Source: Candidatus Peregrinibacteria bacterium (GTDB taxonomy: Bacteria; Patescibacteriota; Gracilibacteria; UBA1369; LOWO2-01-FULL-3). Taken from it: 64,000 bases of DNA. How positions within the stretch are numbered: position 1 is the stretch's first letter; every line of letters starts with the position of its first letter. The notes beneath the pieces are model-generated. The model did no database searches and was not told the DNA's origin. It saw nothing but the letters and a program-made list of their open reading frames with translations. The position numbers and the translations under genes are program-made. This document shows positions 31,686-41,370 of this stretch, piece after piece. The stretch is from positions 124,001-188,000 of the forward strand of contig JAPLYN010000003.1 in assembly GCA_026395515.1 (NCBI GenBank). Direction: 5' to 3'.

Positions 31686-34364
31686 ATGGAAAATGAAATG
31701 GAGAAACCGGTTCGTCGCGCGGATTATAAGGTGCCTGAATATTTTGTAGAGCATGTTGATTTGTTTTTTAAGGTGGTGAATGAAGGTCATGTAGAAGTGA
31801 CCGGAGAAATGAAAATGAAGGTGAATGCAGATGGAGAGGGCGCAAAAGCCGGCAAGGTGGCAGATGTATTTTTGAATGTTGGCAGCGAAATAAAAGAAGT
31901 TACTGGCGTGTGGGTGGATGGCGTGCAACTTAAAGTCGGAGAATTTGTGCAGAAAAAATATTCTCTAAGTTTTGCGGGAAAGAAAGAGCCGTTTACGGTA
32001 AAAGTTGGCTCAATTATTAGCCCGGTAGAAAACCAGAAACGTCGTGGACTTTATAAGAGTGGAGAATTGATCATTACACAAAATGAATCTGAAGGATTCA
32101 GAGATATTATTCCTTTCCCAGATAGACCGGACATTCTTACAAGCTGGAGGACGGAAGTGACGGCGGACAAGGCGATGTATCCTGTGATTTTGGCGACAGG
32201 AAATTTGGTTTCAAATAAAGAAAATTTTGACGGTACTCACACTTCTCTTTATCAGAGTGAATTGCCTATGCCATCTTATTTATTTGCGATGGCACTCGGA
32301 AAAATGGATGCGCTAGTGGACGAATACAATCTTGATGGTCACAAAATTAAATTACAAATTTTTACTGCTCCGGGAAAAACTGATAGAGCGGCGATTGCGA
32401 TGGAGTCATTGAAAATGTCTTTGCAGTGGGACTTTGATAATTATGGTCGTCAATATCCTTTGGATCAGTACAGTATTGTGGCGGCAGATGATTTCAACTT
32501 TGGAGCGATGGAAAATTTGGGCTTAAATATTTTCAATAGTGCGAGCGCAATTTCTAGTCCGGAAACTGGTACGGATGAAACAACTGTGGGCATCGCTGTG
32601 ACGGTGGCTCATGAATATTGTCATACTTGGAGAGGAGACTTGGTTACCGTAAGAACTTGGCATGAAGCTGCGCTAAAAGAAGGCTTTGTACGCCTGATGG
32701 ATTGCACTTTCGAAGGAGAATTAGTGGGAGAAAGTGTGGCGAGAATTAGAACAGTAAGATATTTGAGAAGTTCACAATTTACGGAAGATGCAGGAAATTC
32801 TGCACACCAAATTTGGCCAGAAGAATATGTGGGCGATCCGGGCGATAGCATTTACACTTCTACAACTTATTCAAAAGGTGCGGAAGTAGTGAGAATGGTA
32901 AAAACTTTGGTGGGCAAAGAAAAATTCCGCAAAGGTTTGGATTTATATTTCGAGAAATTTTATGGCAAAGCAGCGACTATCGAAGATCTCGTAACTTGTT
33001 TGCAGGATGCGAGTGGCAGAGATTTAACTCAATTCAAACAATGGTTTAAACAAGTGGGAACTCCGACGGCTGAGATTACTAGTTCTTACAACGAGAGCGA
33101 TGCGACTTTCACTTTAAACGTGAAACACGAATGCCCTCGCGAACCTAAATACGCTTTGAATTTTCCTTTGCAAATGGGACTAATTGCCCCAGATGGAAAA
33201 GCGGTGAAGCTCGAATTGGCTGAAGAATGTGCCGGTAGCGATTTGGCTCGTGGTGTTCTCAATATTACAAAAAATGAGCAAACTTTTGTTTTCAAAAATG
33301 TACCGAAAGGAAGTGTGCCATCTTTGTTTAGAGAATTTTCTGCGCCGATGAAATATTCGTACGATTATTCCATCGCGGACTTAATGCACTTAATGCAATA
33401 TGACGATGAAGGATTTAACAGATTCGAAGCTGGTCAAAGAATTATAAATTTTGAATTAGATAAATTGGTAGCGGCAGCAAAGAAGGGTGAAAAATTAGTG
33501 GTGGATGAAGAAACTTTGAAATCTTTTGATGCAGTGGCTTTCGAATTGATGGATGTGAATCCGGCTCTAGCGAGAGAAATGCTAATTCTTCCAGGAGAAA
33601 AGGAAATGGTTCAAAAAATGGAGGCCTATGATTTCCAGGCAGCGAAGGCGGCGAGAGATGCTTTCCGTTTAGCAATTGCAACGAGATTTAAAAATCGTTT
33701 TGCAGAGCTATATAAAAAATATCAGGTGATTGCGGCTGAGCATGAAGCGAAAAAAGACGCTCCAGTAATCGATAAAGAAGCGATGCTCGCTAGAAGAGTG
33801 AAGAATACTTGCTTGATGTATCTCGATTCTCAAGGTGCAGAATTTATTGCGATGGCAGAAGCTCAATTTAAGTCTGCAAAAAATATGACTGATGAGTCTG
33901 CGGCTTTGAAAATTTTGTCTGATAATAAAGAGAAGAGCGACGAATATATGAAAGCTTTCTATGATAAGTGGGAACATGAAGAATTGGTTCTTCAAAGATG
34001 GAGAAGCATGCTTGGATTAATGGATTTGGATAATGTTTTCGAGAAAGTAGAGGCTTACACAAAATCTGATAAATTTGATTTCAATAAACCTGGCCATGTA
34101 ATGAATTTGTTTGGCGGATTTATTGGAAATCCGGCGAGGTTCCACGACGCTGACGGAAAAGCTTATCGCTTGGTAGTAGATGTGGCGGCGAAATCAAAGA
34201 ATCCTTACGCGGCAGCGCGAATGCTGCGCGAGGCTTTCGGAAGTTTGCCAAAAATGGATGCGAAGAGACAGGCTTTGATGAGAGCAGAATTGGAAAGATT
34301 CTTGAAGACGCCAGGAATAGATGACAGTCCGATGTTGGCGGCAAAGAAAATTTTGGAAGGGTAA
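31686..34364 (+). CDS. pepN: Aminopeptidase N, M1 family
   Basis: A zinc aminopeptidase of 892 residues that removes N-terminal amino acids from peptides. The substrate-binding motif is GAMEN (273-277). The zinc motif is His309-Glu-Tyr-Cys-His313 with the third ligand Glu332 after 18 residues, in KEG instead of the usual NEG. The E. coli PepN-like order holds: N-terminal beta domain, catalytic domain, then a long helical C-terminal domain. No signal peptide is seen, so it is cytoplasmic. It would recycle peptides, useful for a scavenging cell. Confidence 0.93.
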   Translation: MENEMEKPVRRADYKVPEYFVEHVDLFFKVVNEGHVEVTGEMKMKVNADGEGAKAGKVADVFLNVGSEIKEVTGVWVDGVQLKVGEFVQKKYSLSFAGKKEPFTVKVGSIISPVENQKRRGLYKSGELIITQNESEGFRDIIPFPDRPDILTSWRTEVTADKAMYPVILATGNLVSNKENFDGTHTSLYQSELPMPSYLFAMALGKMDALVDEYNLDGHKIKLQIFTAPGKTDRAAIAMESLKMSLQWDFDNYGRQYPLDQYSIVAADDFNFGAMENLGLNIFNSASAISSPETGTDETTVGIAVTVAHEYCHTWRGDLVTVRTWHEAALKEGFVRLMDCTFEGELVGESVARIRTVRYLRSSQFTEDAGNSAHQIWPEEYVGDPGDSIYTSTTYSKGAEVVRMVKTLVGKEKFRKGLDLYFEKFYGKAATIEDLVTCLQDASGRDLTQFKQWFKQVGTPTAEITSSYNESDATFTLNVKHECPREPKYALNFPLQMGLIAPDGKAVKLELAEECAGSDLARGVLNITKNEQTFVFKNVPKGSVPSLFREFSAPMKYSYDYSIADLMHLMQYDDEGFNRFEAGQRIINFELDKLVAAAKKGEKLVVDEETLKSFDAVAFELMDVNPALAREMLILPGEKEMVQKMEAYDFQAAKAARDAFRLAIATRFKNRFAELYKKYQVIAAEHEAKKDAPVIDKEAMLARRVKNTCLMYLDSQGAEFIAMAEAQFKSAKNMTDESAALKILSDNKEKSDEYMKAFYDKWEHEELVLQRWRSMLGLMDLDNVFEKVEAYTKSDKFDFNKPGHVMNLFGGFIGNPARFHDADGKAYRLVVDVAAKSKNPYAAARMLREAFGSLPKMDAKRQALMRAELERFLKTPGIDDSPMLAAKKILEG

Positions 34365-34501
34365 GGGCAATAGGATTGGCGAATAGAGAGATTTGGAATG
34401 ATAGGGCGTGGTTTGTTTCTACTTTCTATCCATGTAAAAAATGATGGCAAATTGACGTCAAAAACCACAAGGCCTGAGCCTGTATCTAAGCAGATTAGGA
34501 C

Positions 34502-34530
34502 TTGCGTCAGATATTCCTTACTTATAGAAT
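34502..34530 (+). promoter_or_regulatory. Promoter of the pdxS operon
   Basis: TTGCGT (34502-34507), a 17-bp spacer and TAGAAT (34525-34530). The start near 34537 is 14 nt before the ATG at 34551. The 137 nt between pepN and this promoter show no other clear element. Confidence 0.55.
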
Positions 34531-34550
34531 GCGCATTGCTTTAGAATTTA

Positions 34551-35447
34551 ATGACCGCTCTGCGGGATATTATGGAAAAAAATACTTTAAAATTGAAGAA
34601 AGGTCTCGCTCAGATGCTTAAAGGAGGAGTAATTATGGACGTAGTGAATGCTGAACAGGCAAAGATTGCTGAAGAGGCAGGAGCAGTGGCTGTGATGGCC
34701 CTAGAACGCGTCCCTTCTGATATTCGTCGTGATGGTGGTGTAGCAAGAATGAGCGATCCTAAGATGATTAAAGAGATCATGAAGGCCGTTTCTATTCCGG
34801 TTATGGCAAAGGTGAGAATCGGACATTTTGTTGAGGCGCAGATTTTAGAATCCCTAGGCGTGGATTATATAGATGAAAGTGAAGTTTTGACTCCGGCTGA
34901 CGAAAAATATCATGTGAATAAATTGAATTATAAAATTCCTTTCGTGTGTGGTGCTAGAAATCTTGGTGAGGCTCTACGCAGAATTCAAGAAGGTGCTGCG
35001 ATGATTCGTACAAAAGGTGAAGCAGGAACAGGAAATGTAGTAGAAGCGGTGAGACATATGAGAACAATGGTGGAAGAGACTGCAGCTTTGAAAAAAATGA
35101 ATAAAGCGGCTTTGAAAAAATGGGCCGTAAGCGAAAGAGTTGGCGTGGAATTAGTAGAACAAGTACAAAAATTAGGTCGCTTGCCAGTAGTGAATTTTGC
35201 GGCTGGTGGAATCGCAACTCCTGCTGATGCAGCTCTGATGATGCAATTAGGATGCGATGGCGTTTTCGTAGGTAGTGGAATTTTTAAATCTTCCGATCCT
35301 GCGAGACGTGCGAAAGCAATCGTGGAAGCTACTTTGCATTTCGATGACGCTGCTGTTTTGGCTAAATGCTCAGAAGGTTTGGGCGAAGCTATGGCGAGCT
35401 TGGAGATGAGCAAAGTGGAACAGAAATATGCAGAGAGAGGATGGTAA
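34551..35447 (+). CDS. pdxS: Pyridoxal 5'-phosphate synthase, PdxS subunit
   Basis: A TIM-barrel synthase making PLP from ribose 5-phosphate, glyceraldehyde 3-phosphate and ammonia supplied by PdxT. The first imine lysine is Lys87 in [10 protein letters not shown] and the second is Lys155 in RTKGEAGTG. The [10 protein letters not shown] block and the GSGIF phosphate loop are present. Length 298 is usual. A second in-frame start at 34572 is possible. PLP would serve LysA and the DapL-like enzyme. Unusually, its partner pdxT is separated by a 548-residue cysteine-rich gene. Confidence 0.95.
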   Translation: MTALRDIMEKNTLKLKKGLAQMLKGGVIMDVVNAEQAKIAEEAGAVAVMALERVPSDIRRDGGVARMSDPKMIKEIMKAVSIPVMAKVRIGHFVEAQILESLGVDYIDESEVLTPADEKYHVNKLNYKIPFVCGARNLGEALRRIQEGAAMIRTKGEAGTGNVVEAVRHMRTMVEETAALKKMNKAALKKWAVSERVGVELVEQVQKLGRLPVVNFAAGGIATPADAALMMQLGCDGVFVGSGIFKSSDPARRAKAIVEATLHFDDAAVLAKCSEGLGEAMASLEMSKVEQKYAERGW

Positions 35448-35460
35448 GATAATTTTGCCC

Positions 35461-37107
35461 ATGACAAATTCTCAATCAAAATCTTGTAAGGAATGTTCTA
35501 AATCTTTTGAAATTTTTCCGGAGGATTTGGTATTTTATCGAAAGATTAATGTTCCGGAACCAACGCTTTGTCCAGATTGCCGTCAGCAAAGAAGATTGGC
35601 TTTTCGTAATGAAAAAAATCTTTACAAAAGAGCCTGTGATTTATGTGGAGCGGGAATGATTTCTTTCTTTGATAAAGATGTAAATTTCCCAGTGTACTGT
35701 TCTAAATGCTGGTGGAGTGACAAATGGGATCCGTTTGCTTATGGCCAGGATTTTGACTTTTCTCGTCCTTTTTTTGAGCAATTTAAAGAGCTGACTCATA
35801 AGGTGCCAAAGATTGGAGTGCTTCAACTAAATAATGAAAACTGCGACTACAATGCACTGGTTGCTTACAGTAAAAACACCTACATGTCTCCTGGATCTTA
35901 TGTAGTGGAAGACTGTTATTATTTGCGAAAAAGTCAGTACTGCAAAGACTGTGCCAATAGCAACTTCTTGGATCATTGCGAGCTAGTTTGTGCGAGTGTG
36001 AATTGCAATAATTGCTATAGCTGTAGCAACCTAATTGATTGCCGAAATTGTTCAGACTGTCATTACGTTGCGCATGCATCTGGATGCCAAAATTGCTTCA
36101 TGTGTAGTGACACGGTTAGTAAGAAATTTGCTTTTAAAAATGTTCCTTACCCAGAGGCTGAGTACAGAAAAATTCTGGAAAAATATAAAGAAAAAACTTC
36201 TGAAGAGTTAAGCAAGGAATTCGGAGAGTTCATGGCGACTTTGCCAAAGAAATATCAGAACCAAATTAACTGTGAAAGTTCTGCTGGTGACTACATTCAA
36301 AACTGTAAAAATGCTCAAAATTGTTTCGATTGTTTTGATGTGGAGGATTCAAAACATATGATTGAAAGTGTGGACGTAAAAGATTCCATGGACTTAAGTA
36401 TGCACGATAAAGAAATTGAATTGTGTTATGAATGCTGCTCCGGTGGAGAAAAAAATTACGATCTTAAATTCGCTTTTTGCACCTGTGATTCACAAAATTC
36501 CTCCTACCTATATGCTTGTTTTTACTGCATGAATTGTTTTGGTTGCGATGGGTTCCATTCAAAAAATAAAAATTGCATTTTAAACAAACAATATTCAGAA
36601 GCAGAATACAAAGACTTGTTGCCAAAAGTTATTGAACATGTGAGAAAAACAGGGGAGTATGGTGAGTACTTCCCGGTCAGCTTATCTTTATATGGATACA
36701 ACGATAGTGGTGCTCAGGATTTCTATTCTTTGACTAAAGAAGAAGCGCTAAAAAAAGGCTATCCTTGGAAAGAAAAAGATCCGGCTCAATATAGACCAGC
36801 GCCAAAATTAACGGAAACAAATACAGAAAAACTAGCCGATACCGTGACTAAAGAAATTTTCTCATGCAAACATTGTGGAAAAAATTTCCAGGTGTTGATG
36901 CAGGAATTAAAGCTATTCAAAAAAATGAAACAGCCACTTTCAGACTTGTGTGGAAATTGCCGTTTTGTAGAACTTTCTAAATTAAAAAATCCGAGAAAAC
37001 TTTGGGCAAGAAATTGTGATAAATGCGGCACAACACTAAAAAGCTCATACGCTACAGGCAGACCGGAAAAAGTGTATTGTGATAAGTGTTATCTACAGAC
37101 TATATAA
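35461..37107 (+). CDS. Cysteine-rich zinc-ribbon protein of unknown function between pdxS and pdxT
   Basis: A 548-residue soluble protein with dozens of cysteines, mostly CxxC pairs. An N-terminal zinc ribbon (CKECSKSF...CPDCRQQRR) is followed by a second (CDLCG...CSKCWW). A central array of short Cys-Asn/Asp-rich repeats (about 160-230: CKDC, CNNCYSC, CRNCSDC, CQNCFMC) and another near 330-380 look like a metal-binding solenoid. The C-terminus has another ribbon (CKHCGKNF...CGNCRF, CDKCG...CDKCY). CPR genomes carry similar proteins, often mislabelled CaiB/BaiF. The start at 35461 is preferred; an earlier one overlaps pdxS. It is 13 nt after pdxS and 9 nt before pdxT, hence one operon. Function unknown. 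Confidence 0.75.
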   Translation: MTNSQSKSCKECSKSFEIFPEDLVFYRKINVPEPTLCPDCRQQRRLAFRNEKNLYKRACDLCGAGMISFFDKDVNFPVYCSKCWWSDKWDPFAYGQDFDFSRPFFEQFKELTHKVPKIGVLQLNNENCDYNALVAYSKNTYMSPGSYVVEDCYYLRKSQYCKDCANSNFLDHCELVCASVNCNNCYSCSNLIDCRNCSDCHYVAHASGCQNCFMCSDTVSKKFAFKNVPYPEAEYRKILEKYKEKTSEELSKEFGEFMATLPKKYQNQINCESSAGDYIQNCKNAQNCFDCFDVEDSKHMIESVDVKDSMDLSMHDKEIELCYECCSGGEKNYDLKFAFCTCDSQNSSYLYACFYCMNCFGCDGFHSKNKNCILNKQYSEAEYKDLLPKVIEHVRKTGEYGEYFPVSLSLYGYNDSGAQDFYSLTKEEALKKGYPWKEKDPAQYRPAPKLTETNTEKLADTVTKEIFSCKHCGKNFQVLMQELKLFKKMKQPLSDLCGNCRFVELSKLKNPRKLWARNCDKCGTTLKSSYATGRPEKVYCDKCYLQTI

Positions 37108-37116
37108 AATCTACAG

Positions 37117-37728
37117 ATGAAGATAGGAGTTCTAGACATTCAAGGATCAGTGGAAGAGCACTTGGAAAGTTTGAAAAAACTTGCCAAGAGTGGAATGAAA
37201 ATTGAACCGATTTTAGTAAAGACTCCGGAGGCTTTGGCACAAGTAAGTGGACTAATTATTCCCGGTGGAGAGAGTACAACGATAGGAAAACTCCTAAGAA
37301 GATTCGGACTTCGCGATTTAATTATCGAAAGAGCAAAAAATGGAATGGCGGTGTGGGGAACATGTGCTGGAGCAATTTTGTTAGCAAAAAAAATAGTCGG
37401 AAAACAGCAGGCTGACTCGCTGGAATTGATGGATATAGAGGTAGAAAGAAACGCTTATGGAAGGCAATTAGACAGCTTTGAGACTCAATTGGAATTTGAC
37501 CTAGGAAGTGTAGGAAAATCCTATGCCGGACCAGGTATTCCTGGGGTATTTATTCGCGCGCCAAAGATTGTTAGTGTGGGAGAAGGTGTGAAAATTTTAG
37601 CTCAACACAAAGGCGAGATCGTCGCCGCACGTCAAAAAAATCTACTCGTGACAAATTTCCATCCAGAACTTTCCGACAACCTAGAAGTGCATAAATATTT
37701 TGTGGGGATGTGCGAGAAGAAAGTTTAA
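37117..37728 (+). CDS. pdxT: Pyridoxal 5'-phosphate synthase, glutaminase subunit PdxT
   Basis: A class I glutamine amidotransferase of 203 residues that releases ammonia for PdxS. The triad is Cys83 (WGTCAGAI), His182 and Glu184 (FHPEL). The GGESTTIGKLL segment near residue 50 is the PdxT/SNO signature. It is the last gene of the pdxS operon. Its stop shares TTAA (37725-37728) with the convergent unknown gene. Confidence 0.95.
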   Translation: MKIGVLDIQGSVEEHLESLKKLAKSGMKIEPILVKTPEALAQVSGLIIPGGESTTIGKLLRRFGLRDLIIERAKNGMAVWGTCAGAILLAKKIVGKQQADSLELMDIEVERNAYGRQLDSFETQLEFDLGSVGKSYAGPGIPGVFIRAPKIVSVGEGVKILAQHKGEIVAARQKNLLVTNFHPELSDNLEVHKYFVGMCEKKV

Positions 37729-38582
37729 TTTTTCCCTTTCATCACTCTCGCAACTCTTGCCGCTAAGTTAAGTCTTGTGGATTTAGGATCTTCGATTTTT
37801 GAGAAAGCTACCGTTCTAAGTAAGCGATACGCTCCTACATCCTCAGTTCTTAATCTCTCTAATTCTTCTTTTGTTACTTTCTTTCCATCACTACCTTCAG
37901 AAACTTCCACTTTTTTTGAGCTACTATAGGATCCTTCAACTTCTCTTCTTACTTCCAATACCGCTATCGCAACTTCCATAGTTTCTCCATCCATTAATTC
38001 TTCAACAATTTGATCTTCTCTTAATTCTAAAATCGACAAAAGTTGATCTTCCTCTACCGCAGTCAAATCCACACTGGTTACAATAGAATCTATCTCATCA
38101 AACAGAACTGCTCTTACAGCATCCCTAAACCTTGGCACCACTGCTGTTAAACCATATGGCAACTCACCAAGAATAAGTGAGTGTGCGGCTGCTTCTATAC
38201 CATCATCAAGATAGTCTACAGCTTGTTTCTCCAGGCTAATCTTACTAACAAATTCGTCAAAAGTAGCTGGCAAAAATCCATCGAGAGCAGGTTTATTTTT
38301 TATTCGATGATTCCTAAAACTAACCACTTTATTATCAATCTCGGCAGTTCTAAGAAAAGAGACAAGATGTTTATAAAACTTTTCTATAAAATTAAAATCT
38401 ATGTTTCCATTATCTGCTTCAATAAGTAGAAGTTCATCCTTAAGAGCGAGGTACTTCAAATTACCCATTAAATCTGGATACCACTGCTCCAAACTAGTCA
38501 TTTCATTCCTAATGTCTGTTATAACATTTATGGGACGAAGACTATCTAGAACTTGCTGAGATGATTCGCTCAATCCTTTCAT
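37725..38582 (-). CDS. Unknown soluble protein
   Basis: A 285-residue, largely helical, acidic protein with no membrane segment and no recognised domain. A long helical stretch near 150-210 is rich in Glu and Leu, and a Ser/Lys/Glu-rich linker follows at about 215-235. The C-terminus is basic (LNLAARVARVMKGKN). It begins 18 nt after the preceding unknown gene on the same strand, so the two likely share a promoter. Confidence 0.6.
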   Translation of the reverse strand: MKGLSESSQQVLDSLRPINVITDIRNEMTSLEQWYPDLMGNLKYLALKDELLLIEADNGNIDFNFIEKFYKHLVSFLRTAEIDNKVVSFRNHRIKNKPALDGFLPATFDEFVSKISLEKQAVDYLDDGIEAAAHSLILGELPYGLTAVVPRFRDAVRAVLFDEIDSIVTSVDLTAVEEDQLLSILELREDQIVEELMDGETMEVAIAVLEVRREVEGSYSSSKKVEVSEGSDGKKVTKEELERLRTEDVGAYRLLRTVAFSKIEDPKSTRLNLAARVARVMKGKN

Positions 38583-38600
38583 AAATATTATTTAGAGTCT

Positions 38601-39362
38601 TTAAGCAATCTCTACTACATCTGCCATCGGAGCTTCTTCATGTCCGTCTGATTCTACTTGAATTTTTGGACTAACATGAACACCTCTGCCATGAGTAATA
38701 TAGCCACGAGTTCTAATAATAATACTAGCAACTGCAGCCTTTGAACCTTCTCCGTTTTCTTTTAAAATATCTGATAACTCATCATCTGATAATTTCAATA
38801 ATTCGAAAACCTCAGGTCCTTGAGCTTCTAAGTCTTTGCGAATTTCTCTGGCCATACCATAGTCGGAAACTAAAGCTTTGAGAACTTTGGCCTTAATTCT
38901 ATCTCTATGGCTCGCAGTCACTTCCTCAATAGCAATGTCTCTAAAAAGAACATCTTCTACCGTATCATTTACGGCAAAAACTGCACCTTCGTGATAATCA
39001 AGTTCCGCAAAGTCCTCAAGCAATAAATCAAAAGACATGGGAATATAATTGCGTGGGATTAAGATTTGAGCCTGTCCGATAGCGGAAACTTGGGCATTTC
39101 TTTCATCAGAAATACGGTGAAGACATTCTCTAAGTTTATCAAAATATTGCCCCAAAACTTCTCTCTTTGGTGGATTTACATAAGCCTGCTCAATATTTCT
39201 TCTTAAGCTAATATATTCTGGATAATCCTCTTTTGGGTCTTGAGGTTTCAAATATGGGTGATCTCCTTCCATTACTTTTAATCTACCCAAAATATACGAA
39301 GCCATATCAGAGGTTTCCTCTGCTTCACGTGATAAATCTAGATTTCCTTGCACCTTAACCAT
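38601..39362 (-). CDS. Unknown soluble protein
   Basis: A 253-residue acidic, helical protein with no recognised domain. A segment with RDRIKAKVLKALV followed by acidic helices resembles, weakly, the RDAVRAVLF region of its operon neighbour, so the two could be distant paralogues. The start MVKVQG at 39362 is fixed by the promoter: an upstream in-frame codon at 39413 lies inside the -35 box and cannot be on the mRNA. Confidence 0.62.
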   Translation of the reverse strand: MVKVQGNLDLSREAEETSDMASYILGRLKVMEGDHPYLKPQDPKEDYPEYISLRRNIEQAYVNPPKREVLGQYFDKLRECLHRISDERNAQVSAIGQAQILIPRNYIPMSFDLLLEDFAELDYHEGAVFAVNDTVEDVLFRDIAIEEVTASHRDRIKAKVLKALVSDYGMAREIRKDLEAQGPEVFELLKLSDDELSDILKENGEGSKAAVASIIIRTRGYITHGRGVHVSPKIQVESDGHEEAPMADVVEIA

Positions 39363-39384
39363 AGTATTGAATTTAAAGAAGGTT

Positions 39385-39413
39385 ATTTTGCCACCTACCT
39401 GCTCGCTTGTCAA
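39385..39413 (-). promoter_or_regulatory. Promoter of a two-gene unknown operon
   Basis: On the minus strand: perfect TTGACA (39413-39408), a 17-bp spacer and CAAAAT (39390-39385). The start near 39378 leaves a 16-nt leader before 39362. Confidence 0.75.
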
Positions 39414-39467
39414 GGCCTGTTGAAGCGCGGGCTTGTATTCGAAAAGGACAGTCTCTAGAATTTCGGC

Positions 39468-40073
39468 ATGTCCAATTTCCTACCTAAGTCAGTTAGAATG
39501 CTCATAGAAGAGCTCAGTAAATTGCCTGGAATAGGGCCAAAATCGGCTCAAAGACTAGCGATTCATTTACTGCACTCACCAATGAGTAGAGTAAAACCAC
39601 TGGGAGATGCGATTCTTGGACTAAAGGAAAACGTAATGTTCTGCAAAATCTGCTGGAATATTGCCGAAAGTGACCCGTGCTGGGTGTGCTCAGACGGAAC
39701 TAGAGATCAAAGCATTGTGTGCATTGTGGAAGATGTTTTAGACGTAGTGGCCCTAGAGAAAACTGGCGAGTTTAAGGGTGCTTATCACGTGCTACACGGA
39801 GCTTTGTCACCAATTGATGGTGTAGGTCCGGAACAATTAAAAATCACTGAATTATTCGATAGAATCAAGCTCGGAGGAGTGGTGCAGGAAGTTATTCTTG
39901 CTACCAATCCAAGTCTGGAGGGAGAAGCCACCGCTCTCTACATTCAAAAACATTTGCGTGACATGGGCGTAAAAATCACTAGAATAGCCCGCGGATTGCC
40001 CGTGGGAGCCGACCTGGAATATGCCGACGAGATCACTTTGACCAAGGCATTACAGGGTAGAGGAGAATTCTAA
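39468..40073 (+). CDS. recR: Recombination mediator RecR
   Basis: A 201-residue DNA-binding protein that, with RecO or alone, helps load RecA at gaps. It has the helix-hairpin-helix LPGIGPKSAQRLA (about 19-31), a four-cysteine zinc finger Cys59, Cys62, Cys71, Cys74, and a Toprim domain with IVEDVLDV near 89 and HVLHGALSPIDGVGPE. Length is standard. The start is SD-less (TTTCGGCATG). The unknown gene at 40084 follows 10 nt later. Confidence 0.95.
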   Translation: MSNFLPKSVRMLIEELSKLPGIGPKSAQRLAIHLLHSPMSRVKPLGDAILGLKENVMFCKICWNIAESDPCWVCSDGTRDQSIVCIVEDVLDVVALEKTGEFKGAYHVLHGALSPIDGVGPEQLKITELFDRIKLGGVVQEVILATNPSLEGEATALYIQKHLRDMGVKITRIARGLPVGADLEYADEITLTKALQGRGEF

Positions 40074-40083
40074 ATTAAATTTT

Positions 40084-40581
40084 ATGACGGATAGGGCTGA
40101 AGCATTGGCAGATTTAGATTTAGCGACAGTGGATATATTTGATCCTGGAATCGTGATGTCCTCCGAAAAACTTTCTCCTGAGGAACAAGCCCTCGTAGAT
40201 AAGCTGTCGCAAACCGTGATGAAATTTGTCGAAGGAATGAGACTTTCTAAACCGATAGCAAAAGCTGTAGCGAGAAGATTATTGGAAAAATTAAAACAGG
40301 CAAATCTGCCAGGAGATTCTGTGGGCCCAATTGCTGAAGGTGTTTGGCGTAGACTAAATGGAGTAGGTCATGGAACGAATGCTCTTTTGGAGGACTGCTG
40401 CTTGGCAGAATTGAGAATAGTCGAAGATGTAATGCATAAAGTGGATGGACCAATGTCTATATTGATAAGCGGTTTAAAAAGAGAGGTTTTGGCATCTGTA
40501 GATCCAGCAACAAATGGAAAAATTATTCGCGCTGTAGCGAGAAAAACTTGGCCTCAAGTAAGGCTAAAATTAGGAGTTTAA
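40084..40581 (+). CDS. Unknown helical protein downstream of recR
   Basis: A 165-residue, helical, soluble protein with no recognised domain. A central stretch IAKAVARRLLEKLKQANLPGD and a C-terminal basic helix resemble a small nucleic-acid or protein-binding helical bundle, but this is not diagnostic. It is 10 nt behind recR, so probably co-transcribed. Its stop shares TTAA (40578-40581) with ispE. Confidence 0.62.
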   Translation: MTDRAEALADLDLATVDIFDPGIVMSSEKLSPEEQALVDKLSQTVMKFVEGMRLSKPIAKAVARRLLEKLKQANLPGDSVGPIAEGVWRRLNGVGHGTNALLEDCCLAELRIVEDVMHKVDGPMSILISGLKREVLASVDPATNGKIIRAVARKTWPQVRLKLGV

Positions 40582-41342
40582 ATTACAGTAAACGTGGAAG
40601 GACCGGAGCCGGAAAGGTGATGGTTAGTTTTTTGTGATGAGAGAGTTTCGAAGTCGTTGTGAAGGGATGCGAGGATGGATTTTTTATCTGATTTTTTTAT
40701 AGCTTTTAAGAGGGATTTTGTTTTGGCTAGATTTTTTCCGCAAAGAGAAAGGTCGAGAGAGGAGTAGGCGGAGGCGGTTTTTAAAGTGGATGAGGAAGAG
40801 GCTAAGTTGATCTTAAATTTAATATTTTTAATTGGGGGAAGAGCCTTTATTTTTTCTCCAAAATGAGTGGCGAGAGCTGTGCCACCGACGATAAAGAAAG
40901 GAACGTCCATTCCGAGCTTAGCTGCGAGAGTGAGAAGTTTTTTCTGAGAAATTTTCAGGTTCCACAATTTATTTAAACCTTTGAGAACTGCCGCGGCGTC
41001 AGACGAAGCACCGCCAAGTCCGGAAGAAAGTGGAATGTTTTTCGTGATAATAATGTGTGCGAATTTTTTGATTTTATAAGTCTGCTTAATCAGAAGAAGA
41101 GCTTTGTGAGCGAGGTTGTCGTTTTCAGGAATAGGCGTTTTTGACCCTTTGAATTTGGGTGCGTAAACTGTTGACGTAGAGTCTGAATCTTTTGTGCTTA
41201 TTATTTTGAGTTCGTCTCTAATTTCTGTGATTTCTTGGAGAACTGTTTGGATTTCGTGGTAGCCGGAAGCCGTTCTCTTGAGTACGTCTAAAGAGAGATT
41301 TATCTTTGCGGGAGCTTTGATTTTGATGAATTTTGCTGAAAT
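40578..41342 (-). CDS. ispE: 4-diphosphocytidyl-2-C-methyl-D-erythritol kinase with a probable AUU start
   Basis: A GHMP kinase of the MEP isoprenoid pathway. Reading the minus strand from 41342 gives about 254 residues with all landmarks: IKAPAKINLSLDVL, RTASGYHEIQTV, IPENDNLAHKAL, the ATP loop IPLSSGLGGASSDAAAV and, near the end, SGSGPSTF. An in-frame TAA lies 15 nt before ATT 41342-41340 (four codons between them). No ATG, GTG or TTG lies between it and the conserved N-terminus. ATT (41342-41340) or ATC (41327-41325) must serve as start unless the frame is broken. The ATT is 22 nt from the predicted RNA start, the normal leader length here. The first TTG at 40967 would remove half the enzyme. 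Confidence 0.8.
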   Translation of the reverse strand: MSAKFIKIKAPAKINLSLDVLKRTASGYHEIQTVLQEITEIRDELKIISTKDSDSTSTVYAPKFKGSKTPIPENDNLAHKALLLIKQTYKIKKFAHIIITKNIPLSSGLGGASSDAAAVLKGLNKLWNLKISQKKLLTLAAKLGMDVPFFIVGGTALATHFGEKIKALPPIKNIKFKINLASSSSTLKTASAYSSLDLSLCGKNLAKTKSLLKAIKKSDKKSILASLHNDFETLSSQKTNHHLSGSGPSTFTVI

Positions 41343-41370
41343 GGCCTCTGGTGTTTACAAAACTGAGGCT

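Noticed and set aside
34365-34501. PLP-sensing or other riboswitch before pdxS
   Set aside because: The sequence lies upstream of the predicted RNA start and shows no extended pairing.
40578-40967. A short C-terminal-only IspE or an ispE pseudogene
   Set aside because: The same frame continues upstream to 41342 with every IspE motif, so the gene is full length with an unusual start.
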